From positions 992,001-1,056,000 of the forward strand of contig JAUTDP010000005.1 in NCBI GenBank assembly GCA_033439795.1: a DNA stretch of 64,000 nucleotides, written 5' to 3'. Of the stretch, positions 47,432 through 60,099 are shown one piece after another. This stretch comes from Sordaria brevicollis. Lineage: Eukaryota > Ascomycota > Sordariomycetes > Sordariales > Sordariaceae. A model generated the notes under the pieces. It was not told where the DNA came from and did not search any database. It worked only from the letters and a program-made list of their open reading frames with translations. Both the position numbers and the translations under genes were made by a program. The stretch's first letter is position 1, and each line of letters begins with the position of its first letter.

Positions 47432-49515
47432 CTACCCCCCCCTCCGAAAAAAATTCGTTCCGAATCTTTAAAATATTAGAATTATTATTATATATAAAGT
47501 AGGTCCCTTATTTCTTAATTCCCACTATCTTCCTCAGCCTTTTCGTACCTTTCTTTAAAAGAATGTTATTATTCGGGTAATTTTTATCGAATTCTTCCGC
47601 CTCCGCTTTTTATAATTATTCCTTTAAATATAACAACGGGTTTAGGTATTTTAAATACGCCTCGTAGTAAATTTGTAATAATTTAAATAAATTTTTAAAA
47701 TTCTTAACGTTGTAAAATTTCGGGTCCGGATTATATTCTTTTTAATTTATTTAATATTAAAATTTATTAAAATATACCTAAAAAGCTAAAATCTCTTCTA
47801 TTTCCTATTTAATATTATTATTAATATATTCTCTTATTAATTTTTTTAATTTTTAACCGGGTAATAGGTTGTTAGGGTATTTCTTTAATTAATTTATATA
47901 GAAAATATTTATTCCCCTTTACCCTTCTAAAATTTTTAATTTAAATAAATAATTATATTTCTCTTTAATTTTAAAGTATTAGTTAATTAAAGGAAAATCG
48001 AATTTATAATTTAATTAATCGGTAAATTCGCTCTATTTAATAATAAATATTTTATTTCCGGAATTAAAATTTAAGACGCGCTAATATTTATTTATTTATT
48101 TAATTATTCGTTCTTAGGTTTTAATAATATATTCTTTAGCCTTCTCTATGAAATTTCGAATCCGTTCTACTATTCTTTATATATCCTTACGATTAAATTT
48201 CTCCCTAATTATTAATCGAACGCCGTTAAAATTTATACGTATTTTTTAATTTAAAATATTGGGTATAGAGAACCCTTTTAATACCTCGTATAATTATATT
48301 CCTCCTAAATTATTATATAATATTTTTATTTAAACGGCGTTTATTATTAAGATTATTTCTAATTAATTATTTTAGAAGTAATTAACGAAAGGATAAAAAT
48401 ATTAATCGAAATATTCATTTATAATTTCCGCTTTTTTAATAGTTTAATTATAACCCGAAGAAACTAATTTCTACCGGATATTAAAAATTTTTACCAATTC
48501 GTTTATAAAATTTAAAATAAATTAAAGACTTTTATCCGAAATAATTTCGCTTAATAGGCCGTAAATATAATATAAATTTTCGTAATATATACAGGCTACG
48601 TCCTTAGCGATTACTATAGTAAAGTAAAAAATAATTTATAATATTTTATTTAATCGGTCTACTATTATAAATACGTTATCGAATCCTTATTTATCTTTAA
48701 ATATTAATTTAAAATTTACGATTAAATTCTATTAAATACGCTAAACCGTTAAAATAGGCTCTAATTTACCGGGTATTTTATTATAAAGAACTTTCGAAAT
48801 ATAATATATTACGCAATTAACGACGAAATAATCGACGTTATTAATTATCTTTAATTATTAATATTATATGAAAATTAAGTATTTTATTTTATTCCGGCCT
48901 AAATAAACGGTAATAATTTTTGCGTATAATTTATAAATAATTTAAATTTTTAGGGTATTAAATAATATAATAAATTTATCGAAACGGGTAAGGATTTTGT
49001 TAATAATAAATTAATACTTATTCTCCCCCCTTTTAATTATATTTTAATAAATTTCTAAGTTTAGGCAAATTTTATTCTCGAATATAAGACGATTTATTAA
49101 AAAATATCCCTCCAAACGTTCTTTATAATTACCCTCCGCGATTTTTAAATTAATTTTTATAAAGGCTCTTAAAGACGAAATAAACGTATAAACGGTAATA
49201 ATATTATTAATTATATTATTAAATTATACTATATAACCGTCCTCTAAATTCTTAAAAAATTAGAGAGTATATTAAATTTCCTATTTAACTTTTTAACTCT
49301 TTAAATTTTCCGCCTTCTTTAATAAAGTATTAGCCGCTTTATTCTCCCTTTTTAACCGATATAATATAATAAAATAATATTAGGATAAGAATTCTATTTA
49401 ATTTATTTATTGTAAATTTAAAAATCTTTTAGTATTAAACCATTTAAACGCTTTATTATTTATAAAGATTAAGAAGGGTTTATATAGGCTAATAAATTCT
49501 ATTTACTAATATTAT

Positions 49516-49926
49516 GAGAAAGTCTTTTCGCACTGCCCTAAATGTCTTTATGCACTGTGCTATAAAATAAAAGTAAGTATAACTTATCCAAGAAAAATCT
49601 CCTCGTATTCAAAAAGGTACAGGAATTTTGCTTATTTTTTTCTCTATTTTCTGAAAATACGCTTAGGGTTAGGCGACATCTAGAATCACTCGGAAAAATA
49701 AATATATCAAGTTTGTTTTTTATAAAATAAAAGTAAATGGCCTTTAAAAACTCTAATTATAGTACCCCGTGAGTAGCCTAGCCTAATATGGTTAAATAGA
49801 GAAAAAAGAGACAAAAATTCCGATATTACTCTTAAAAGGTTAGTTTAAGTTTCGGTGGAGTTATTAATAAAAGAAACTTCAGCGCAGTGTATGAAGACAT
49901 TTAGGGCAGTGCGAAAAGACTTTCTC
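49516..49926. mobile_element. 411-bp terminal-inverted-repeat element (MITE), not RIP-affected
   Basis: Starts GAGAAAGTCTTTTCGCACTG at 49,516 and ends with its reverse complement at 49,926. The arms are 46 bp long with three mismatches, all transitions. It is flanked on both sides by the 8-bp direct repeat AATATTAT (49,508-49,515 and 49,927-49,934), a target duplication size typical of hAT-superfamily elements. The ends lack the common hAT CAG start, so the family is uncertain. No transposase frame exists: non-autonomous. Internally, ATAAAATAAAAGTAA occurs twice (near 49,561 and 49,725). Unlike the surrounding gypsy DNA it is rich in CpA and TpG, so it looks unmutated by RIP. Confidence 0.9.
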
Positions 49927-50499
49927 AATATTATAAGGTTTTAACGATAATTATTAATTCTTTATTATAAATTAAATAATTATATTCTATTTTATATATA
50001 GTTTTAAAATAGAAGGTAATTGGACGCTATTCGTTATCGACTAATTAGGATAAAATTCCCGTTATTATTCTATTTAAAGCGTCCGTCTCTACCCGTATTG
50101 GTTATTTATATTTAAAATACGTTAGGATAAATATTAATAGTAATCGTCCTTTAAATTCCTCGAAGGTAATTTAGCAATCTTTATTCTAATTAAAGACCTT
50201 TCCTTTTTTCGTTATTACCGTTAATAATTTAATAATCCGGTTATAATTTTTAATAAAACGCCGGTAGAAATTATAGAACTTTAAGAAAGATTATACTCTT
50301 CGTATATTTATTAAAACTTACTAATCCTTTACGACCGCGATCTTTTAAAGGTTAATAAATACGTTATTGGTCCTAATAATAAAATTTAAGAATTTAATCT
50401 TTTCGATGTAAAATTCGTATTTATTTAAGTCCGTTTATAATCCTACTATTTTTAATCTAATTAATACCTTTTTAACGTAAATTTTATATTCTTTTAAAC

Positions 50500-50800
50500 T
50501 ATTTAAGAAAATAAGGATATTATTAATATACGCGCTATAAAAGTTATTAAAATATTTTATTAATATTTTATTAATATACCGTTAGAATGTTAATAGTTTA
50601 TTAATTAATTTAAAAAGTAAGACCTTATACTTATATATATTGTATTTCGTTCGGAATATTATAAATTCTTCGTCGTCGAGGTATATACGGATTCGATAAA
50701 AAGCCTATTTAATATCGATCTTCGAGAAAATTTTCGTTTAATTAATTCTAATAATAATCTTATTAATTAAAGGAAGAAGGTATTTATTTTTCTTTATAAT
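50500..50800 (-). pseudogene. Decayed reverse transcriptase core of gypsy element 1
   Basis: Minus-strand frame, readable through several TAA/TAG codons, from a PLIN-type motif through KIFSKIDI, AFYRIRI, DDEEFIIFRTKY, YKYKVL and FNNFYSAYINNILIF. This is the ordered set of conserved reverse transcriptase blocks of Ty3/gypsy elements. The catalytic Asp pair is replaced by Asn-Asn (50,519-50,524). Described only as found; non-functional. Confidence 0.85.
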
Positions 50801-53800
50801 AGCGTTAAATTTCCGATAATTTACGTAAAATTTTAATTTAGTATTAATTTTAAATACGAAGAAGATAGGTATTACTTAAAATATAAAATTACTTTCGATA
50901 AAGCCTTTAATTAACGTTTTATTTATATATTTTTAATAAATTTCTAATTTATTAACCGATATTTTATATAATAGGTTATATTTAAAGTTTTTGGGTTTTA
51001 TTCCGTCCGTTAAATCGATTTTATAATTATTAATATAATAGTCCGGTAGGGTATTAGACTCCTTTTTATTAAATACGTTTAAATATTTATAAATATATTT
51101 AGGGATTTCTTTTTTAATTTGCTTATATAATTCTATTTTATCTTTAATGAAGGCCTATTTTTTACGGTCGTTAATAAATCGGTTAAATTCGTAAAAATTA
51201 ATTACCTTTATATATTCCCGTTTAATAAATATAAAAAAAGCGTTAGTACTAATTATTATAAGGTCGTTATAATATTTATACTATCCTACGCCATTTCTTT
51301 TCAATCGGTATTAGCCTTGTACGTTTTTATTTTAGAGAAGGTCGTTTTTTCGTTTAATTTTTAATATTTCGATATATTTTCGTCGCGTAAATATTACGTT
51401 TTCTTTTTCTATCCTTAAGGCGTATTAATTTAATAATTATTATTTTATTTTTATTAGGTCTTTATTTTCTCCGCGTTAGATTGGTCGTTCTTTTAATTCT
51501 TCGAATAATTCGATTAGTCGGTTGGGTTTTACTAAGGGCGATAATATTACGTTTTTAGCGAATATTTCGAATTTTTAAATACGTTTATTAAAAGCCGATA
51601 ATATTATAATTATTTTATTAAAGAGGAGGTTAATATTAGCGATATTAATTAAGACTTTATATTTTTTTAGCTAATATTTACCCAAAATAACGTTATACCC
51701 CGAATTAACGATAATTATTACTTTTTTATTAAATTATTAACTTTATATTTTAATAATTCCTTTTAAATATTAATTAATCGTTTTATTATATTATTTAATA
51801 TACCCTCCTATAATATAAGGATAAAAATTATATAATTTTTCTATTCTTTATTTAATTATATTACTAGTAAAATTTTTATTTATAAAAATATTACTATTTA
51901 TTCCCGAATTAATGAACGTATCGTTCGTAAATAAAGTTTTTTTATTATTACTTACTATAATATAGGACGTAATTAATATAGGTTTATTTAAATAGTCCTT
52001 TAAAAAAATTTTATTTACTTTTATACTCTTTAATAATATTTCTTTTAAATTCTTTCTAAAATAAATACTTATTAATTTAATCCCTAGGAAGGAGTTTAAT
52101 ATTCTTAGGGTAATTAATTTTCCGCTTTATTATCGGCCGGCTTATTGTCCTCTTTATTTTTACGGCTATAGTAATTAATAAATTCGTTAATATAATTAGG
52201 GTTTCTACTATAGCGATTAAGATAGTTACGGAAATAATATTTAATTTCTTTATATATAAAATATTTATTTTCTTCGAATAATTTATAAACTTCTTTACGA
52301 ATTATATTGGAGGCGCGATAGGAATTATTTCGGTTATTGTTATTAGTATTAATATTATTATTAATAATATTATTAGAATTCTTATTAAAATTATTAAAAC
52401 CCTTAGCCTTATTAAACGAATTCGTAGAAGAGGAAATATTTTTATCCTTATCCCTATTATTTTTCTTAGCCTTATTATTATAGAAAATACGTTAATTAAT
52501 TTCGACCATTTTTTTAATTATTAAAGTATATTAATTAAAAGTAATATCTTTTTATTTATATCCCTAAAAGAGGGTATTTTAAATAATACCCGGGAATTTC
52601 TAATTAAATTCTTATTTCTATAAATTAAGAGGGCGATTATATTCTCCTATTAAATATACGAATTTATTATAAAATTTTTAAAAGTCCCCGTTTATTTCGA
52701 ATTTTAAATCGTTAAATTCGTAAATAGCCTTTTCCTTTCGATTATAATTATAGTATTTAGCGCGTAAATAAGCGAATAATTTATTAAAGGTTTTAATATT
52801 ATAAAGACCGTCGGCGAAATAAGGTTTAAAATCCTAAATAATTTTACCAATAGTATAATTCTCGATATATATTTTCTTAGCTTTATTATCGGAGAAGTAA
52901 TCGGTATTTAATTTAAATTTATTAAAAATATAGCGGTATTAAACGTTAAAAGTAATAATATTCTTATTTTTTTCGTTATAAAAATAAAATAAATCCTTTT
53001 CTTTAATTAATAAATATCCTTAATTAGCAGTAAAGAAATTAATAATAAATATTTCTTTATAATGCCTTTTATTATCGCTATTTTTATTATAGTCGGTGTA
53101 ATTATAGCGTTTAAAATTCTCGGGGGTTAAGAAAGCGATTTTCTTTTTACGAAAATTAATATTTTCTTTACGGAAGTTAATATTTTCTTTAATTAAAATA
53201 GTAATTACGGTATATAAATCGGCGACGTTACCGTCTTAGGTAATTATTATTCCTCTTAATTTTTTAATTTAAATTTTTATAATTATTAAATTATTTTTAA
53301 CTTTAGCGAATTCTTTTTCCTTTTTAATTAAATTGCGACGGGTTTCGTTCTATTTAGCGAAAAAGCGGGGGTAAAACGGGTAACCTTTAATCGAAGAATT
53401 ATTTTTTTATTCGTAAAGGATATTTTATTTATCGGTATAACCGTCGTTAAATAAGGTATTATTTTAAGCCTTTTTATCGTTAAATAGGTCGTTATTCTAA
53501 TTATCGTTAAATAAAGTATTATTTTAGACTCTTTTATTAAAATAATTAGTAATTTAGCGTAATACGGTAAATTAAACTTAGAATTTACAATTCTTTTTAT
53601 ATAACGTAGCGTTTTTATAATATAAAGTTTCGTAATTATTTAATTCGAAATCGGGATTTTTATTTCCGTAGGCTTCTAATAATTAATGTATTAGGAATAT
53701 ATTCTTATTTTATTCTTTATATAAATCCCTACGGAAGTATTTATTATCTATTTCAACGCCTTTCTAATACTTTAATAGGTTAATAGCGTATTTATATATT

Positions 53801-54583
53801 TATTTTAAGTTAGTATTTAAATTAATAGTAATAATTTAATATCTTTATTATTAAGAAAAAATAGTTTTAATTAAAATAATCCGTAATTTAATTTCTTCGA
53901 AAATAGTACGTACGCCCTCGGGATCTTCGATAATAAATTTAAAAGTATCGAAGTCTATTAATAAAATATTACTATTATTCTATTCCTAATAATCTTAACC
54001 CGTAGCCGTTAAAATTTTAAAAATAAAGGTTAGATAACCCTTATTATATTAGGCTTAATATTTTACAATCGCGTTAATCTTCGTATATAGGAAGCCGAGT
54101 AAATCCTCCGTATTAAATATATAACGAACGTCGGCGAATTTATTAATAATTTCCTAATTAAAAAACGTAATAATTTCGTCTATATTTTTTAGAATATTAT
54201 AATCCTTTAAATTAAATTTATTAATATTGTATAATTAGGTATCCTATTTCTCTTTAAAGGTATTAATTATAATATCGCTAAACGAACGACGCTTAAAAGT
54301 ATCGTTTTATTAAATAATTATATTAAAAGTAATAAATATATTTATAATATTAAATTTAATTTATTCGACCGTAAATTTATTAAATATATTCTTTTTCTAA
54401 ACCTCGTTTATTTAAATATTTTCGGTAATAAATAGTTTAGCGGTTTTAACTACAGTAACCTTTTCGTTAGGGGTATACACTATTGTAATTAATTACAAGG
54501 GTATATATTATAATTATTTTAATCGGTAAATAAATTTAGGATATTTAAATACCTCTTTAATATATTAAAAATAATTTTATAAT

Positions 54584-54836
54584 TATTACGAATAACGTAG
54601 TTACGAGAAATAAGTTTAATACGTTGAATTTAAGTCTATTATAGAATTATAAAATAAAGAAGAAAAGAAAAAACGAATAAAGGGTGCGCCCCGCGCCAGG
54701 GTTTTATACCTGGGCGCGGGCGACCTACGAAGGCGGCACGCAGTCACGTGCGCTAGTACGGTTAACCTTTGTTAAGTGACCACCCGAGCGATAACCGGTC
54801 CGCCGGACAGGGACCCTATCCGCTAGCGCCGTAATA
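54584..54836 (-). repeat. 5' LTR of gypsy element 1
   Basis: 253 bp. The first part matches the 3' LTR but with more transitions (TATTACGAATAACG against TGTCACGAGCGACG). The part from about 54,680 on is GC-rich and close to an unmutated sequence, including GCGCCAGG...CCTGGGCGC, an imperfect hairpin, and GTCCGCCGGAC, a short palindrome. Followed by the right target duplication ATAAA. Confidence 0.95.
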
Positions 54837-54841
54837 ATAAA

Positions 54842-57800
54842 TACTTTTTCTTTATCCTATAGCCCTTTTTAATATTTTTCCTATTTTACTTCTTAATCCT
54901 CTATTACGTTATTTATTATACCGCTTATTACCTTTTAAATATTTAAAACCGATAAATCGACCGGGCTTCCCCCATTTTAATTATTTAAACCCTTTAATTT
55001 ATTAATTATTAAAATATTACCCTTAAAGTACTCTTTTATATATAATACCCGTAATTTAATTACTTTTAATCGTAATAATAAAAATAACGACGATAATATA
55101 ATCTTAAAACGAATTACGTATAAAAAAATTTAATCTTATATTAATAAAATCGAAGCCAACGTATATAAATAGGGTAAAATCGCTAAATATAATATTATTA
55201 TTATCAGTAAATATATAAATAATTATTTCGTTAAAAAGAATAAGGAAAATAAGGAATAGGACGATAAAAATACAAAAATATTTATCGAAATCGATGAAAA
55301 ATTCTAAGGAATTTATATTAAATTCAACGAAATTCGCGGTATTATATCTAAGAATTACGAAGAAATTATATTTTACTTAACGCTATATAAATTTACTTTC
55401 GAAAAAACGACGCTATATTTAATAATTTCTTTCATTCTCTAAATAACGCTTCCGCTAATATAATTATTCGCGACCAATCCTCTTCTAATTATTCGGTTAG
55501 CTTTATTAATTTTAATAATAATTCTTCCGGCTTATTTAATTATTTTAAAATTAAATTACGTATTAAATAATTTAATACCCTATTATCCTATATTTATAAT
55601 AATATTTTTAATAATATTAATAAAAGAATCCTTACCGGACTATTTAATATTAAACCTATAAATAACGAGGAATAAGCGGTCTTCGACTTTTTTATAATTA
55701 TTAAGGATTATAAGGCTAAATTCGATAAATATAAAAATAAATTCGCTTAGCGCGAAAATATACTTATTTAAATTATTATTAATAATATAAAAGTTTAATA
55801 ATAATATTTTATTAAAATATGTAAAATCCTTAAATATTCCTATCCTATACTGTTTAATAATATTAATAATTTTAATAACGTTAAAATTAATATTAATAAA
55901 TTTAGAAATAATCTTCCTAATAAATTACGTAACGTTACCGCCGTTCCCGAAAATAATAATAATATTAATAATTCCCTAATTAATAATAATTATAATAAGC
56001 GTCGTAAATATTATACCGACGTTCGTTAGGGTAAATAGCCTATAAGAATTAATAAATTTAAAGAATAATATTCCGATATTCCTACCGGTAAAACCGAAAC
56101 GCTAATTACCTTCGAATTTAATAAATTTAAATATTAAATTAATATTTATAATAAATTAAAGTACGTTTATATCGAATCCGATTATTTTAACGACGATTAC
56201 GAAATTATATATTAAACCAATATTTATAAGAAAAATAAATATACCGCCGAATTCGATAACGAATTTAATTATAAAAAATATTATAAAAATTGAATTAATT
56301 CCTATAAAAAATATAATAAATCCGGTAACGAACCCAATTATAAAAAATATTATAAGAATTATATTAGTTTATATAAATATAACGAATTTAATAACGAATC
56401 CGATTATAAAAAATATTATAATATTTATATTACTTCCTATAAAAAGCGTAATAAATCTAATAACGAATTTAATTATAAAAAATATTATAAAAATTATAAG
56501 ACGTATTACCGTTATATTAAAAATTATAAATATAATTCTTCGAATTTATTAAATTTTAATTCGGACGATTATTTTAATTATACGATTTACTATAAATTTT
56601 ATAAAGTTAAATTTAAATTAAAATTTAAAAAGTATATTAAGAATAATAATTCTTTAAATTCTAATTCCAATTCCGATTCTAATTTAAATTTCAAACCCGA
56701 AAAGATTAAAAAAAACGGAATTAGCGTTTTCAACCCCTATTTTAAAAATCCCAATAATTTAAATATAATTAATAATAAAAAAGATATTATTTATATAAAT
56801 CCTACTATATTTTATAACGTTATTACAACTTTCTTTAAAGATAAAAAAATTTATAATATTAATATTAAATAATTTACCCATTTATAATTTTTAATATTTT
56901 AAAACGCTATAAAATTATAATAATATAATTAAATTACCCCTAAGGAATATACTAAATTCCGTAGCGATATTTATAAATTAATATCCGCTTTAATCGAACG
57001 TTTCTACCCCGATTCGGCTATAGCCACGCGCAAATTTAATAAAAAACGTTTCCTTTTAAAGTATATCGTTAAAAATAAGAACGCCCTTATTCTTTTTATT
57101 ATAAAAAAGCTTTATTAAACTCGCGCTATAAAAATCCTTTCTATTTATAATAATAATTAATATAGAATAATAATTTAAATTTAATTAATAATAAATCTTA
57201 ATATTAAAATTATTATCCCCGGCCCCTCCGTTATTAATAAATTATATTATTATTTAATTACTATTAAAGGTATTTATATTATCCTAATATCCTATATTTA
57301 TAATAAATATTTATATATTAAGCCCGGTTCGTATTTTAATAGATTTTTAATTATTATTAAAGTTATTTCCACTTTTATTTCAAATAATAATCGGAACCGC
57401 GACCGTAATAGCGATTATAATTATTCGAATAACCGTAATAATAATCGTAAGAACGATTATAGCAGTAATTGTAATAATAGTAATCGAACCTTCTAAAGAA
57501 ATAATAATAAAAATAAAAATAAAAATAGGGATAAAAATAAAGAGTATATTAATTATATCGCTTCTAATATTAATATTAATAAAAAAATAATTTTAGTAAT
57601 AAAATCGTTAATTACGTCGACGATTTTAATATTTATAGCGTTATTAATTCGGAAATAAATATTTATTACGTATATAATAATAAATTAATTTATTTTAAAT
57701 ACTTTAAAGTCTTTAATTCTATAATTATTAAATACTAATATATAAAAAATTATAAATATATTAAATAACCTAATATTAAAATTATATTTCCCTTAGATTT

Positions 57801-58751
57801 ATAACGCCGATAATACGGTTAATATAAGGAAATTTTCTAATTTAAAAACTTATTATTTAAATATTTTAATATTTACGAAGGACCTTATTTAATTAATTTA
57901 ATTTATTATATCGATATCCTTTTAATTAAATAAATTTAATTTTACGAAGAGGAGAAATTTAATAAGGGACTATTATTTAATTTTATTTATTTCCGAATTT
58001 TAATTAAGGCCATTCTTAAATTTTTAAAAATAAAAATTTATATTAATTTAAACGCCGGTAAAATTATTATCGACCGAAATTTTCTATAAATAATAAAATA
58101 TTCTATTTTAATAATATATTTTACGAAAATTAGAAGAATAGGAGGTAAAATAACCAAATTTACAAAATAGGTTACGTTTATTTTCTACCTCCCGGAGAAA
58201 AATAATAAAAGATAATTAACTTTATTAAAAAAAATTATAATAAATTAAATAATAAATAAACTCGAACCTAATTTACTTTTAGCCAATTCGTTTTTATATT
58301 TTCGTTAAATTTATATTAATTATTAATCTATATAAATACTCCTCCTATAAAATAATTTTAATATTTCCTTTAAAATATTACGAAACTTTAATTTATATAT
58401 ATAAAAAGTAATCCTTTCGAAAAAAGTTATATTATAATTAAAAAAGGAGTATATAATACCCATTTTTTATAAACCGCTCTTAAAAGATAAAAATTTCCTA
58501 TTTACTTCTAATTATAAAACCGTTACGAACGCGGTCGTCGACGCGCGTATTCTACGCGTCGCGCTCGTTAAAAATTCTTCGCCCAATTTATTAATATTTT
58601 AGTAAAAATATTAAATTGGTATTATCGCCGAAAATAATACCGATAATTATTTTTCGGTATTTTAAATTAATATTTATAAAATAATTATAGTAATAAAGGC
58701 TTTAAATATTATAAAAAAGGACCCTTCTTTATTTACGGCTAACGTTATTAA
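54842..58751 (+). mobile_element. Plus-strand gag-protease relic of an LTR retrotransposon, truncated
   Basis: Between the two minus-strand gypsy elements, a plus-strand frame can be followed through scattered TAA/TAG codons. It includes a gag-like, Asn/Lys-rich part (about 55,450-57,580) with in-frame tandem repeats at 56,261-56,500. At about 58,440-58,750 a second segment reads VTNAVVDARILRVALVKNSSP and later IAENNTDNYFSVF, resembling the end of a retroviral-type protease and its linker. The sequence stops where the LTR of element 2 begins (58,752), so it appears interrupted or truncated by that insertion. Its own LTRs were not found; the joined target on the other side of element 1 (left of 47,179) may belong to the same older element. 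Confidence 0.55.
56261..56500 (+). repeat. In-frame tandem repeat, 66-69 bp units, 3.5 copies
   Basis: Units start at 56,261 (69 bp), 56,330 (66 bp), 56,396 (69 bp) and 56,465 (partial). Each encodes a variant of N-E-(F/P/S)-(N/D)-YKKYY(K/N), then a Tyr/Lys-rich stretch and an SN/SG linker. Unit lengths are multiples of three, so the repeat arose in a coding sequence, the gag-like frame of the relic. Confidence 0.85.
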
Positions 58752-59046
58752 TATCACGGGTAAACACAACCAAAGTAGATAAAATAGGATATATAATATT
58801 ACACAAAGAAGGAAAAAAGGAAAGGGAGCGAAGCTATACGCAAATAGCTACCCTTATAAAGGCACGGCACACAAACCATACACGCGTAGGGCGCGCGTAA
58901 TCATATAACCAGGACCGCGACCGTATTACTATACGACCGCAGCAGCGGGCTAACTAGGTAAAGTTATAATTATTTCAATAATAATTATAACCTTAATACA
59001 AATACGTAATTAAATTATATACAATTATTAAATTAAACTTATAATA
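58752..59046 (-). repeat. 3' LTR of gypsy element 2
   Basis: 295 bp between TATCACGGGTAAACA (a decayed TGTCAC start) and ...ACTTATAATA. It is followed by CTACCCCTAATT, the complement of a polypurine tract, in the same arrangement as in element 1. It contains a GC-richer centre (ACGCGTAGGGCGCGCG). The partner LTR is beyond the right edge, so both ends rest on end motifs and analogy rather than on a second copy. Confidence 0.7.
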
Positions 59047-60099
59047 CTACCCCTAATTAAAAAAAACTATATAATTAATTATTATTATATAAAATAATAA
59101 AAATCCCTATTAAACGTATCGCTATACTTCGAAAAGTATTTATAATTATAGCAACCCTTAATTATAGCGACCTCCTCCTTACCTCCTTCTATTCCTTAAC
59201 CGGAACCTCCGTATTCTCTATTAACGAATCCCCCTCTTCTAATAATATTTCTAACTCCTTTAATCTCTATACCTCCTCCCTAAGCCTCTTCTTCTCAACT
59301 TTAACCTAATTTAACGGTATTAAAGCGTTAGGATACTTTTCGTAAAACTCCCTAACCTTTTCTAAATATATTACTATATTAATACGCAATTATTAATTAA
59401 ATTTATAAAAGGGAGCCCAAATAACGTAATATATCTAATAGCCCCTCTCCTTTTTATATTTATCGATCTCTACAAAATCCTATTCGAAAAAATCCTCGCC
59501 GTTATTCGTTCGGCGTATAATCTTCCCTATATTAGCGTAAATATCCTATTACTATTATATTTAGCCTAATAACCCCGCTAATAATTAAAACTTTACTTTA
59601 TTTATATTAAAAATCCGTCCGTACTTTATATTAATTAATAATTTAAAAGTAATAAAATAAATATCGGCTTTAATAATCGGGAAAGGACCTTCGAAAAGCG
59701 GAGTAAATTTAACGTACGGGCAGCCGGTCTCAAAATTCTAAATATTAAAAAAGACTATATCGCCCGGCTTATAAACTGGGGCGTCCAACCTCCTAATATT
59801 AATATTATCCTTATAACGTTATTATATTTACTTTATTTTAATTATTATAAAATCGAAAATAATTTTAAACCGCTCTATTACTTTATAAATTTTAAAGAAT
59901 TTAGCCTCTTAAATTTTTAATAATTTAGGAAAATAAAAAGTAATTAATTCGATACCTATATATAGGTTAAAATTATAATTAATAAAGAAGGGGGATACTC
60001 TTATAATTTTAAAGGCGGTATTATTTCCTATAAATTCTATAATTAATAATTAATTAACCCAATCGTTTTAAACCTAATTAATATAAATCCTTAAATAGC

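Larger units (their letters stand above)
47179..54836 (-). mobile_element. Complete Ty3/gypsy LTR retrotransposon, RIP-inactivated (element 1)
   Basis: Bounded by two 253-bp direct repeats (47,179-47,431 and 54,584-54,836) and flanked by identical 5-bp target duplications ATAAA (47,174-47,178 and 54,837-54,841). LTR ends read TGTCAC...GTAATA, i.e. a decayed TGTCAC...GTGACA. The purine-rich tract next to the left LTR (minus strand GGAGGGGGGGTAG) marks that end as the 3' end, so the element is on the minus strand. A reverse transcriptase core is readable on the minus strand at about 50,800-50,500 (FSKIDI, then AFYRIRI, DDEEF, FRTKY, YKYKVL). The catalytic YxDD box reads YINN, its two Asp codons changed to AAT at 50,519-50,524. 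Total 7,658 bp, of which 419 bp are the nested inverted-repeat element plus its duplicated site. Confidence 0.93.

Noticed and set aside
54842..58751. Plus-strand relic considered as a copia (Ty1) element
   Set aside because: Some stretches recall a copia pre-integrase region, but no integrase or reverse transcriptase of copia order could be read, so only a gag-protease relic is claimed.
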